A stretch of DNA of 64,000 nt from Nitrosospira briensis C-128 (GTDB lineage: Bacteria > Pseudomonadota > Gammaproteobacteria > Burkholderiales > Nitrosomonadaceae), in the NCBI RefSeq assembly GCF_000619905.2, contig NZ_CP012371.1:1-64000 (forward strand), given 5' to 3'. Every line of letters begins with the position of its first letter. Within the stretch, counting starts at the first letter, position 1. The notes beneath the pieces were generated by a model that ran no database searches, was not told where the DNA came from, and worked only from the letters and a program-made list of their open reading frames with translations. A program made the position numbers and the translations under genes. Of this stretch, positions 55,952-64,000 are shown in pieces.

Positions 55952-56194
55952 ATGATGCTGCCAGGGACGCCGAGAGCCGGGGTGATTAGGGTGCGAACCA
56001 AAGGTGCCGCCCCAGGTGCAGCCTCGGGAGGTGTGGCACGAAACGCGGTTGGAATGCTGGTTGGCGGACCTGCGGTCGGCGCGGTGGTTGCCGCGGGGAA
56101 TATGTGGACTCGCCGGCAGGCACAGCAGGAGGTCTGCCGGAAGGAGGCGAAGGAACAACGAAAAGAGCCTTACATCCGAGGCCAACCGGGATGA
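55952..56194 (+). pseudogene. Possible glycine-zipper protein remnant
   Basis: 80 residues contain GAAPGAASGGVARNAVGMLVGGPAVGAVVAAGN, then WTRRQAQQEVCRKEAKEQ. This looks like the glycine-zipper half of an outer-membrane lipoprotein without its signal peptide. A short small gene cannot be excluded. Confidence 0.4.
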
Positions 56195-56360
56195 TGTGGC
56201 CGTGCGTATCGCGATTGCCAGTGATAATGGATAATCGGGCGCTAAGGCAGCATGCGCAGCGGAGTCGAAAGGGTGAAAGGCACGTGGGAAAATGGCGGCT
56301 GGGTAGACTTCGACGCGGCGATGCCCCAGCAGCGGGTGGATTGATGGCTGGAAACTTCCA

Positions 56361-56405
56361 ACCTGAATCCGCCGCGCAGCGAGCGGTCAACTGCCGGATT
56401 CAGGT
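56361..56405. repeat. Short family-2-like hairpin
   Basis: ACCTGAATCCGCC on the left and GCCGGATTCAGGT on the right carry the family-2 end, and GAGCGGTCAACTG is the subterminal block shared with the other copies. Only 45 bp, so it is a collapsed copy or joined ends. Confidence 0.65.
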
Positions 56406-56450
56406 TTAAGGGACAACCACTTGATTAGAGGTTGGCAGCGGGTCCGTTTA

Positions 56451-56903
56451 TTAACCGCGTTGGTCCGATTTGCCCGCCTGATCGTTCCTGCCGACCCCAT
56501 AATGCCGGGTACCGTAGTATGTGTTGGTCTGGCTGATCCAGGATTCATCGACCATATCCGGCCAGTTGTCCTTATCGAATCCTGGTGCGGATTCAAGGCG
56601 TTCCTTCTCGATATCCAATATGAAACGCCTGTCCAGAGTTTCGAGTTTAAGCGTTAGCGCGCACCATGGTACAGCATGAAGTTTCTCACCAAAGCCCAGA
56701 ATACCGCCGGTGGCCAGCACCGCATAAGCAACGCTGGCATGCTCCATATCAAGCATTACTTCCTTGATTGCGCCAAGGATTTCCCCCTTCGGCGTGTAAA
56801 CATCCATTCCCAAAGGCCAGGTGGCACCCATGAATCTGGGGGCAGGGCTGTTACTTTCCGGCATTATTTTATCCAGGCCTTGAGTATTGTGTTCATAAGT
56901 CAT
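56451..56903 (-). CDS. PRC-barrel domain protein
   Basis: A 150-residue cytoplasmic protein. After a polar N-terminus comes a PRC barrel (about 28-110: MDVYTPKGEILGAIKEVMLDMEHASVAYAVLATGGILGFGEKLHAVPWCAL), then a basic, Tyr- and Gly-containing tail. AGGAG precedes ATG 56903. Unlike the two secreted PRC proteins at 34-35 kb it has no signal peptide. 56943-57464 holds no gene. Confidence 0.85.
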   Translation of the reverse strand: MTYEHNTQGLDKIMPESNSPAPRFMGATWPLGMDVYTPKGEILGAIKEVMLDMEHASVAYAVLATGGILGFGEKLHAVPWCALTLKLETLDRRFILDIEKERLESAPGFDKDNWPDMVDESWISQTNTYYGTRHYGVGRNDQAGKSDQRG

Positions 56904-57464
56904 GTTGAGCTCCTGCTATATATAATTAGAATCTTCCGGTGACATCATGCATTCCGAAGCCACTTCGTGAAGCTTATGGCTGACTAAGCGTGCCTGAGCC
57001 AGCCGACGAGGTCGGTTCGGTGGCTAACACAGCGCGGTGTCTGGCGTGCCCGCTGCAATGCATGAATGGTGGCGGGATGCTTTTAATATGATGGCAGCGG
57101 AGTTCTTCGACCTCCCGTTATTCGAAGACGGGTAGCTGATAAGCTCGAATCACATGGTTGGAATGCCATATGGTTCTTTGAATATTGCGTCTTTTCTGTA
57201 TTTATCGGCATTTATCCCGAAGAGTCCGGCACCTATAGGCTAGGCTGCGTTCGAGCATGACCTTGCCATCAGTTTCACGCCCATGTATCGTGCGATTGAT
57301 ATGGGTCCTGGTGAAGCAGTGGCATTACAGCCGCGGCGAGGTTGGGCTGGCAATCGTAATTGAATTAGCTGTTTAGCATTATGGCGGCACAATCAGCACC
57401 ATGCTGCGGAAGGGCCGGCTGGCTATCGGCCAGACGTCAGATTCAGTTAAAACGAGAGGCCAAA

Positions 57465-59639
57465 ATGACAATCCAGGGAACCAAAAGCAGCGAACCAGCA
57501 CAAGTGGACCAGCATCTGGAGGAACTGTGCATCAATACGATCCGGGTCCTGTCCATTGACGCTGTCCAGAAGGCCAATTCGGGACATCCGGGTTTACCCA
57601 TGGGAGCAGCGGCGATGGCCTATGTTCTCTGGACGCGCTTCCTCAAATACAATCCTCATGATCCACTGTGGCCGGATCGCGACCGCTTTGTCCTGTCCGC
57701 GGGACATGGTTCCCTGCTTCTATACAGCCTGCTGCATCTTACAGGCTATGATCTCTCGCTTGACGAGATCAAGCGTTTTCGCCAGTGGGGCAGTCACACG
57801 CCAGGCCATCCCGAGCGAGGGCACACGCCGGGAGTCGAGGTGACGACCGGTCCGCTCGGGCAAGGTTTCGGCAACGGCATCGGCATGGCTATGGCCGAGG
57901 CATGGCTGGCGGCTCGATATAACCGCCCTGGTCATGATCTGGTCGATCACTACACTTATGCTCTCGTCTCGGATGGCGATCTGATGGAAGGGGTGGCTGC
58001 GGAGGCAGCGTCGCTTGCGGGACACCTTCGCCTGGGCAAGCTCATTTATCTTTATGATCAAAACCACATCTCGCTGGCTGGCGCAACGGATCTTACGTTC
58101 ACTGAGGATGTCGGCAAGCGGTTTGAGGCATATGGGTGGCATACCCGCATGGTGCCGGATGGCAACGACACGGAGGATGTAGCTGCTGCCCTGCGAGAGG
58201 CGCAGGCCGAGAAAAACCGCCCCTCGCTCCTGCTGGTGCGGACGCATATAGGCTATGGCAGTCCCCATAAACAGGACTCCTTTCATGCCCATGGGTCACC
58301 CCTGGGTGCGGAAGAAGTAGCTGCCACCAAAAAAGCATTAGGATGGCCAACGACCGATTCTTTCTTCCTTCCGCCCGAGGCCGTGGCGCACTTTCGGCAG
58401 GCTATCGGGCGCGGAGCAAAAGCGCAACAGGAATGGCAGGAGCGCTTCGATGCTTACCGGGCAGCCTTTCCCGTAGAAGCCGCCGAATGGGACCAGGTCA
58501 TGGGTGGCCGGCTTTCTCCAGACTTTACGACACAATTACCACAATGGAAGCCCGGCGACAAACCCGTTTCGACACGGGTGGCTGCCGGGCAGGCCTTGAA
58601 CGCGCTCGCCCAGCGCATTCCGAATATTATCGGCGGCTCGGCCGATTTGAACCCCTCTACCAACACGGCTCTGAATGAGCAAGGCGATTTTCAGCCATCG
58701 GAGGAGACGCCAGTGCCAGTCGCTGCGGGTGCAGTCGGCGGCACGTGGAGCTATGCGGGTCGCAATATCGCCTTTGGCGTTCGCGAGCACGCGATGGGCG
58801 CAGCCGTCAATGGCATGGCCGCGCATGGGGGCATAATCCCCTTCAGTGCAACGTTCTTCGTATTCTCCGATTACATGAAGCCAGCGATACGCCTGGGAGC
58901 GATCATGGGCTTACGGGTGATTTATGTCTTCACGCACGACAGCATTGCTGTGGGCGAGGATGGGCCGACGCACGAACCGATTGGCCACCTGGCCGGCCTG
59001 AGGGCGATTCCCGGTCTGACTGTTATCCGCCCGGCCGATGCGAATGAAGCCGCAGAGGCATGGGTGATTGCGGTAGAGAGAAGCTCGCCCACGCTATTGG
59101 CGTTATCGCGCCAGAACCTTTCCATTCTCGACCGCTCGCGTGCGCGCGATGCCGGGGTGGCGCGAGGGGGATATATCCTTTCGGAGGCTGTGGGTGGCGA
59201 GCCTCAGGTACTGCTGATCGGAACCGGCTCGGAAGTCGAGCTATGCGTCAAGGCACAAGCGCGATTGAAGGAGCTGGATATTCGCGCTCGCGTGGTCAGC
59301 CTGCCGAGCTGGGAGTTGTTTGCGGAGCAGGACAGCGGCTACCGCCAGCAAGTGCTGCCTGCCGGTGTGCGAAAACGCATAACAGTGGAAGCGGGCGCAA
59401 CACTGGGATGGGAACGGTTTGCCGGAGAAGAAGGCTCCATTATCGGAATCGACCATTTTGGGGCCTCGGCTCCGGCGGAAGAAGTCATGAAACATTTTGG
59501 CTTCACTGTCGAGCGCGTCACCGCTGCCGCTCTGCGGCTTCTGGGTCGCCCCGAAGCGGCGGCGCAAGAAGAGGGGAACCAGCATGAACAGGGCAGCGCG
59601 TCTGTGGCGCCCACATCGTCGGCCGAAGGACATTCCTGA
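57465..59639 (+). CDS. tkt: Transketolase
   Basis: 724 residues from ATG 57465 (GAGAGG before). A ThDP enzyme of the pentose-phosphate and Calvin cycles, moving two-carbon units. Motifs: [74 protein letters not shown] (ThDP-Mg), and the pyrimidine domain with [20 protein letters not shown] and [20 protein letters not shown]. The C-terminus has a 35-residue Glu/Ser-rich extension. No other Calvin-cycle gene is in the window. Confidence 0.96.
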   Translation: MTIQGTKSSEPAQVDQHLEELCINTIRVLSIDAVQKANSGHPGLPMGAAAMAYVLWTRFLKYNPHDPLWPDRDRFVLSAGHGSLLLYSLLHLTGYDLSLDEIKRFRQWGSHTPGHPERGHTPGVEVTTGPLGQGFGNGIGMAMAEAWLAARYNRPGHDLVDHYTYALVSDGDLMEGVAAEAASLAGHLRLGKLIYLYDQNHISLAGATDLTFTEDVGKRFEAYGWHTRMVPDGNDTEDVAAALREAQAEKNRPSLLLVRTHIGYGSPHKQDSFHAHGSPLGAEEVAATKKALGWPTTDSFFLPPEAVAHFRQAIGRGAKAQQEWQERFDAYRAAFPVEAAEWDQVMGGRLSPDFTTQLPQWKPGDKPVSTRVAAGQALNALAQRIPNIIGGSADLNPSTNTALNEQGDFQPSEETPVPVAAGAVGGTWSYAGRNIAFGVREHAMGAAVNGMAAHGGIIPFSATFFVFSDYMKPAIRLGAIMGLRVIYVFTHDSIAVGEDGPTHEPIGHLAGLRAIPGLTVIRPADANEAAEAWVIAVERSSPTLLALSRQNLSILDRSRARDAGVARGGYILSEAVGGEPQVLLIGTGSEVELCVKAQARLKELDIRARVVSLPSWELFAEQDSGYRQQVLPAGVRKRITVEAGATLGWERFAGEEGSIIGIDHFGASAPAEEVMKHFGFTVERVTAAALRLLGRPEAAAQEEGNQHEQGSASVAPTSSAEGHS

Positions 59640-59880
59640 GGAAGTACTCTCTTTTGCTCCACGGCAGAGCTGTACTATTTTTAGTTCTTCCAGGAAAGCG
59701 CTGAACAAATAGTGCTTCCAGATCCGCGTAGGTTGGCTGCTGTTTTTTAGCACGAGCAGACCGACAATTCATTTCCCGGCCATATTTCATTACCGAGTTA
59801 CCGTGTTTTTCTGTTTCATCGTCCGCTCTGGGGCATAGCGGACGGATTTCGCCCCTCAGGCGGAAGCAGGCATTGAACCC

Positions 59881-60128
59881 TTGGTGGGCAGCCGGGGTGA
59901 CTGTTACGATAATGCCTTGGCTGAAACCATCAACGGCCTGTACAAAGCCGAATTGATATACCGCGTGCGCCCTGGAAGACAAAGGCGGCAGTGGAACTGG
60001 CTACCCTGGAATGGGTATCGTGGTTCAACCATCAACGTCTGCTCGAACCCATCGGCTATATCCCACCGGCTGAGGCCGAGGAATATTATTATCGACAGCA
60101 GGTAGAAAAGGCCACGGTAGTGGTCTAA
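59881..60128 (+). pseudogene. IS3-family transposase C-terminal remnant, frameshifted
   Basis: GSRGDCYDNALAETINGLYKAELIYR, then after a 1-nt loss near 59965 the other frame continues as APWKTKAAVELATLEWVSWFNHQRLLEPIGYIPPAEAEEYYY, ending TAA 60126-60128. It carries the final catalytic Glu region of an IS3-group transposase other than the one at 41.6 kb. The IS right end (GGGGCGGTTCA) is at about 60157-60167. Confidence 0.88.
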
Positions 60129-60350
60129 CTTAAACCAACCGGCCTCCATGAAAGCCGGGGCGGTTCAGTCTGATCCCGGACTATCTGGAAGAATCAGGTT
60201 ATGAGACTGATCTGGCCAGTGCGAAAGCATGAATATTCCAGGACCGTCCTGCTTCTTCTCCAGAGCAGAAACCTGCGCTTCGATCAGCACTTCCCCTCTC
60301 ATACGCACTTTACAGCCGCCAACGCCTCTTGAATGATTCAGGTCGCAGTG

Positions 60351-60465
60351 TTCACAAAATGATCACTTTCAGGTTGGAATATTCACAAGATGACCACTTC
60401 CAGGTCGGAATATTCACAAAATGACCACTTTCAGGTCGAAATGCTCACAAAATGACCACCGATAC
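60351..60465 (+). repeat. Tandem 31-bp repeats, probable IS21-type multiple terminal repeats
   Basis: Three complete units (60351, 60382, 60413) and a partial fourth (60444) share TTCACAAAATGACCACTTTC and AGGTCGGAAT. Spaced copies of such a motif are typical of IS21-family ends, which bind IstA. No istA or istB gene is here, so it is a leftover end. 60466-60713 shows no gene. Confidence 0.75.
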
Positions 60466-60713
60466 ATAATATTTCCCTGACAAGTGGTGTGGTAATTTTA
60501 TCTCATCCTTGGACATTGGCTTCCTTCTTGAATCTGCGCTGATCAGTTTAAGAAAAGCCACGGCGAAATTGTCGTGTTTGGCTGCTGGACAGATCATTCG
60601 CACGTCATAATCGCCAGTCTATTGGAACCGGGGCAACGTGATAGCAAGCAGCAGCTAAACGCTCTCGGGTATGAGAATGACTTGTTCATCTTGGAAGGGA
60701 GACTTGGAAGCTC

Positions 60714-61721
60714 ATGGCCCTGCAACTCACCATCCATATGATTGACGTCGGGCAACGAGAAAGTGCGCTCGTTGTTGCGGCAAACGTGGCAACCGGGCGA
60801 CACCGGACGATATTGATCGATGGCGGGCTACTCGGGTATGCGGAGACAGTCCACAACTTTATCGATCCCATCCTCAGAGGTTACGGTTACCCCCTCGATC
60901 ACATCCTCGTCAGCCACTACGACAAGGACCACTCAGGGGGAGTCATAGGCCTCCTGAATGCGAACAACATGCGAGTCGTAAGCGAGGCCATCGCGAACGC
61001 GGTGGCAAATGCGGCCCAATGGGCCGCAATGGGCACTCGCTCCCAGCAAATCGCCTGCGGAGCTGTGGCCGCATCGGCAACGATCCTCGGCGCTTGCGGC
61101 CCGAACGTGAATCAAATCCTGACAATGTGCCAGGTTGTTTTCCCCCGGGCTGTCGGGAAGACAGACGACGAGGCCGGCGAGATTGGATTTAACTACGCCC
61201 TGGAGCATACCCACAGGCCTTGGAGCTTTCCGCCCCTTCAAGTCGGCGAAAATGGGAGACGCATCGCAAAAATATCCTCGGTCGCTGCAGCAATTGCCAT
61301 CGCGTCGGGAAGCAATCCGGCTACTGCAGCCTTCGGCGCCATCTTCCTCTTGATCGCCAAAACACTTCCTAATCAGCTACGGTTCGATACCGGGGGCCAA
61401 TACTGTAACGTTCATCTTATCGATATCGGGCAACCCATCTGGCCATCGCAATCTGCCGAGATATGCGCCGACGCGGCGAGCGGGCAACACATGACCAAGG
61501 CGAATCGGATGATGGCGCCGGGCGTAAGCCGGACCCGGACGATGCCGGCGCGAGGGGACGAGATGCGATGGAACAGCGAGGCCGGTCGGACTCCCGCTCC
61601 CCCCCATTCACCCGCGATATTCTGCCTGGCGATCAACTCCTGGGTTTGGCAAGGGATCGGCAATAATCCTGTTCAGACCGTTTGGAGGCGCAAGGCCGAA
61701 AGCTGCACGTCCAGAGTTTAG
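60714..61721 (+). CDS. ComEC/Rec2-like metallo-beta-lactamase-fold hydrolase, probably truncated
   Basis: A 335-residue frame. The N-terminus IHMIDVGQRESALVV.., LIDGG and HILVSHYDKDHSGGV (His, Asp, Asp-His ligands, about 67-79) fit an MBL-fold hydrolase related to the ComEC catalytic domain. The middle carries a large Ala-rich insertion. The frame ends with AIFCLAINSWVWQGIGNN and a short basic tail, where homologues would continue with an -NDxS- metal-binding strand. The C-terminal part therefore seems missing. It lies next to IS remnants. Confidence 0.68.
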   Translation: MALQLTIHMIDVGQRESALVVAANVATGRHRTILIDGGLLGYAETVHNFIDPILRGYGYPLDHILVSHYDKDHSGGVIGLLNANNMRVVSEAIANAVANAAQWAAMGTRSQQIACGAVAASATILGACGPNVNQILTMCQVVFPRAVGKTDDEAGEIGFNYALEHTHRPWSFPPLQVGENGRRIAKISSVAAAIAIASGSNPATAAFGAIFLLIAKTLPNQLRFDTGGQYCNVHLIDIGQPIWPSQSAEICADAASGQHMTKANRMMAPGVSRTRTMPARGDEMRWNSEAGRTPAPPHSPAIFCLAINSWVWQGIGNNPVQTVWRRKAESCTSRV

Positions 61722-61870
61722 TTGTAATGATCGTTAGTGACAGTTCGTTTCTTTATGCGGTTTAGGCAACTGTATTGTTTTATAAAGGTTTGCTAAAGAA
61801 TTGCCTCATCCTTACATGCAATATTGTAGGTAAATGAATTTTTTACCGAAGATATAAGAGGATACATAGT

Positions 61871-64000
61871 ATGAACCAGATAGTACTTATTGCGTTACGC
61901 AGACCTTACACCTTCGTGGTTCTTTCAATTCTGATCGTCATATTCGGAGTCAGGGCGATACGGCACTCGCCAACAGACGTCTTTCCCACTATCAAGATTC
62001 CCGTGATCTCTGTAGTCTGGGCTTACGCCGGCATGTTGCCGCTGGATGTGTCGGGTCGTATCACTTTTTACTTCGAACGCTTCTTGACCTCGACGGTGGA
62101 AGGTATCTCGGACATCGTCAGCCAGGCGTACTATGGCATCAGCATCACGAATATTTTTCTTCAGCCCCACACCAACCTCCCTGGCGCGGAAGCGGAAGTC
62201 ACAGCCATAGCCCAGACGATTGTCAAGGCGCTGCCGCCGGATATTTCGCCGCCCATGATCATGCGGCTGGAAGCCTCTCAGGTAGCGGTAGCCAGCCTGC
62301 AGATTACCTCGGACGAGATGACGCCGGCAGACCTCTATAACCTTGCTTATAACCAGCTCAGGCCCCTGATTGTCGTGATCCCGGGGGCGATTGTTCCGCA
62401 TCCTTACGGTGGAAAGCCCAAGCAGCTTCTGGTATCCCTCGATCAAGACAAGATGCTGGCTCGCAATATATCGCCAACTGATATCCATGCGGCTTTCGAT
62501 CGACAGAATATCGTGCTGCCCGCGGGCGATATGAAGATCAAGCAGACCGACTGGATGGTCCAGACAAACGCGATGCCGCCGGAGATTCCGGAATTCAACG
62601 ATATTCCGGTTAAAAGGGAAGGAAATTCCTTCGTTTTTTTGCGTGACGTCGCCGATGTTCAGCTGGCAGGGCCGCCGCAAACAAACTCCGTCATCGTGGA
62701 CGGTAAACAGGCCGTCATTATTGTCGTCATGAAAAGCGGCGAGGCATCGACCCTGGACGTGGTCGACGGCATCAGGGCAACCCTTCCGCGCATCAAGGAG
62801 ATCGTGCCGTCCCATGTGGACGTTAGAATCATCACGGATGCATCGGTCTTCGTGCGGGAATCCATCAACGAGGTGACGCATGAGATGGCAATCGCCGGCC
62901 TGCTTGTCGGTTTGATCGTCATGCTCATGCTCGGCTCCTGGCGTCCCATGATAGTCGTTATAACTTCAATTCCATTGTGTATTTTAACCTCCCTCATCTT
63001 CCTGCAAGTGCTGGGAGAGTCGATGAATGTCATGACGCTGGGCGGATTGGCGCTGGCGGTAGGGATTCTTGTCGACGATGCGACAGTGATGATCGAGAAC
63101 ATCGATACCCACCTGGAAATGGGCAAGGAACTCGATGAGGCAATCATCGACGCGGCAAACCAGATCGTTATTCCGACGCTGCTCGCCACATTATGCATAT
63201 GCATTGTCTGGCTGCCACTGTTCACGCTTTCCGGCGTATCGGGCTATCTGTTCAAGCCAATGGCGCTGGCGGTGATATTCGCCATGCTGGCGTCCTTCAT
63301 CCTGTCGCGTACGCTCGTGCCGACCATGGCGAAATATATTATCAAGCATCCGCACGCAGAAGGACATGCGGAAGGACATGCAGAAGGACACGGAAAGGAA
63401 GGCGACCACCCTGGCGAGGAAAAGCCAGCGGGGGAGGCTGCCGGTTTCAAGGAGAAGTTGAAATATCATATGGGGATTTTCTCCCGTTTTCAGGAGGCAT
63501 TCGAGGCTCGCTTTGTTCAATTCTGCGCCTGGTATGGCGGGCTGCTCGAACAGACCATTGCAAATCGTCGCCGGTTCGTAACGATCATGCTGGCTTTCGC
63601 GCTCGTCTCCCTTGTTCTGTTCTACTTCAACGGTCGCGATTTTTTTCCGGAGGTCAGGTCGGGGACCATCCAGATGCACATGAGGGCGCCTCTCGGCACA
63701 CGGATAGAAGCCGTAAACCGCATTACCACGCGCGTTGCGGAGGATATCTCGCGGATGCTTCCCGGGCAGGTTGAAGGCGTCATCAGCAATTGCGGCTTAC
63801 CCGTCGGGCCGCATAATCTGGCATTTATTCCGACGCCCACGATCGGAACGCAGGACTGCGATCTGACGATCACCCTGTTCGACGAGAAGTCAGCCGTGTG
63901 GGATATTCGGAAAATTATCCATAAAGGTCTGAAGGAGCGCTATCCGGGGAGCGAATTCACCTTTCAGCCAGCCGATCTGATAGCGAAAATCTTGAATTTT
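61871..64000 (+). CDS. RND-family efflux transporter (AcrB/HAE1-like), 3' end outside the window
   Basis: Open from ATG 61871 to the window end (710 codons, no stop). Starts MNQIVLIALRRPYTFVVLSILIV, the first membrane helix of RND pumps. VDVRIITDASVFVRESINEV leads into helix 2, and GILVDDATVMIENIDTHLEMG is the conserved proton-relay motif in helix 4. Between helices 6 and 7 is a His-rich insert, HAEGHAEGHAEGHG (63355-63396). The final part enters the second half of the protein. It probably exports drugs or metals with a membrane-fusion partner not seen here. 61722-61870 upstream is AT-rich and may hold its promoter. Confidence 0.93.
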   Translation, partial: MNQIVLIALRRPYTFVVLSILIVIFGVRAIRHSPTDVFPTIKIPVISVVWAYAGMLPLDVSGRITFYFERFLTSTVEGISDIVSQAYYGISITNIFLQPHTNLPGAEAEVTAIAQTIVKALPPDISPPMIMRLEASQVAVASLQITSDEMTPADLYNLAYNQLRPLIVVIPGAIVPHPYGGKPKQLLVSLDQDKMLARNISPTDIHAAFDRQNIVLPAGDMKIKQTDWMVQTNAMPPEIPEFNDIPVKREGNSFVFLRDVADVQLAGPPQTNSVIVDGKQAVIIVVMKSGEASTLDVVDGIRATLPRIKEIVPSHVDVRIITDASVFVRESINEVTHEMAIAGLLVGLIVMLMLGSWRPMIVVITSIPLCILTSLIFLQVLGESMNVMTLGGLALAVGILVDDATVMIENIDTHLEMGKELDEAIIDAANQIVIPTLLATLCICIVWLPLFTLSGVSGYLFKPMALAVIFAMLASFILSRTLVPTMAKYIIKHPHAEGHAEGHAEGHGKEGDHPGEEKPAGEAAGFKEKLKYHMGIFSRFQEAFEARFVQFCAWYGGLLEQTIANRRRFVTIMLAFALVSLVLFYFNGRDFFPEVRSGTIQMHMRAPLGTRIEAVNRITTRVAEDISRMLPGQVEGVISNCGLPVGPHNLAFIPTPTIGTQDCDLTITLFDEKSAVWDIRKIIHKGLKERYPGSEFTFQPADLIAKILNF

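Noticed and set aside
61925-62881. 318-codon frame antisense to the RND gene
   Set aside because: The sense strand is continuously open with RND motifs, so the antisense frame is a shadow.

Overview
The window looks like chromosomal DNA of a Gram-negative betaproteobacterium of moderate-to-high G+C. Lipoboxes, outer-membrane-type lipoproteins, a PEP-CTERM protein, UbiX, an HPII-type catalase, SelO and an RND pump all fit. Gene content and the many short palindromic repeats suggest an ammonia oxidiser of the Nitrosospira type, but no ammonia-oxidation gene is present, so the genus is an inference. No rRNA, tRNA or CRISPR array was found.

Layout. 0-11.4 kb: a CotH-kinase-type secreted protein coupled to a partial gene, OsmC, a DsbA-like/NhaA fusion antiporter, an MDR oxidoreductase, a DUF1624-type acyltransferase, and an MBOAT/AlgX-like pair for exopolysaccharide O-acetylation. 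11.4-16.5 kb: a small prophage-like regulatory/replication remnant with an XRE repressor, DUF1376 and DUF6475 proteins and small phage-type genes, without integrase or structural genes. Five copies of one operator (TTACAAG-N5-CTTGTAA) sit in two promoters, one at each end of this block. 16.6-25.3 kb: housekeeping and stress genes (EexN-like lipoprotein, UbiX, PPOX, DUF2501, DUF1269, a large Ca2+-type P-ATPase, SRPBCC, EEP nuclease).

25.5-30.7 kb is the most coherent functional unit. A long minus-strand operon encodes an all3515-type PEP-CTERM protein with an HxxHxH motif, a COG0523 GTPase, a small protein, a DksA paralogue lacking two of four zinc cysteines, and DUF1826. It diverges from a Fur/Zur-family regulator, and a perfect 12+12 bp palindrome lies between them. 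This reads as a zinc-starvation (Zur) regulon. 30.9-35.3 kb: ADP-ribosylglycohydrolase, cbpA-cbpM, and two tandem PRC-barrel paralogues whose duplication left a scar of cbpA between them.

36-43.2 kb is a decayed, transferred region: a multiply frameshifted thioredoxin-reductase pseudogene, then an AT-rich gene for an unrecognised ~1030-residue membrane protein with a 9-bp repeat tract, an IS3-family element whose end forms that gene's stop codon, and a catalase fragment. From 43.3 kb come katE, a KefA-like MscS channel, metY, envelope proteins, SelO, a PRC-barrel protein and transketolase. Two IS remnants, a truncated ComEC-like metallo-hydrolase and an RND transporter running off the window end complete it.

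At least three families of short inverted-repeat elements are scattered between genes. Family 1 (163-164 bp, ends AGCAGCCTGTCGGACTT) has three full copies and two solitary ends, and its ends supply stop codons to neighbouring genes. One copy can be compared with an empty site in a local duplication.
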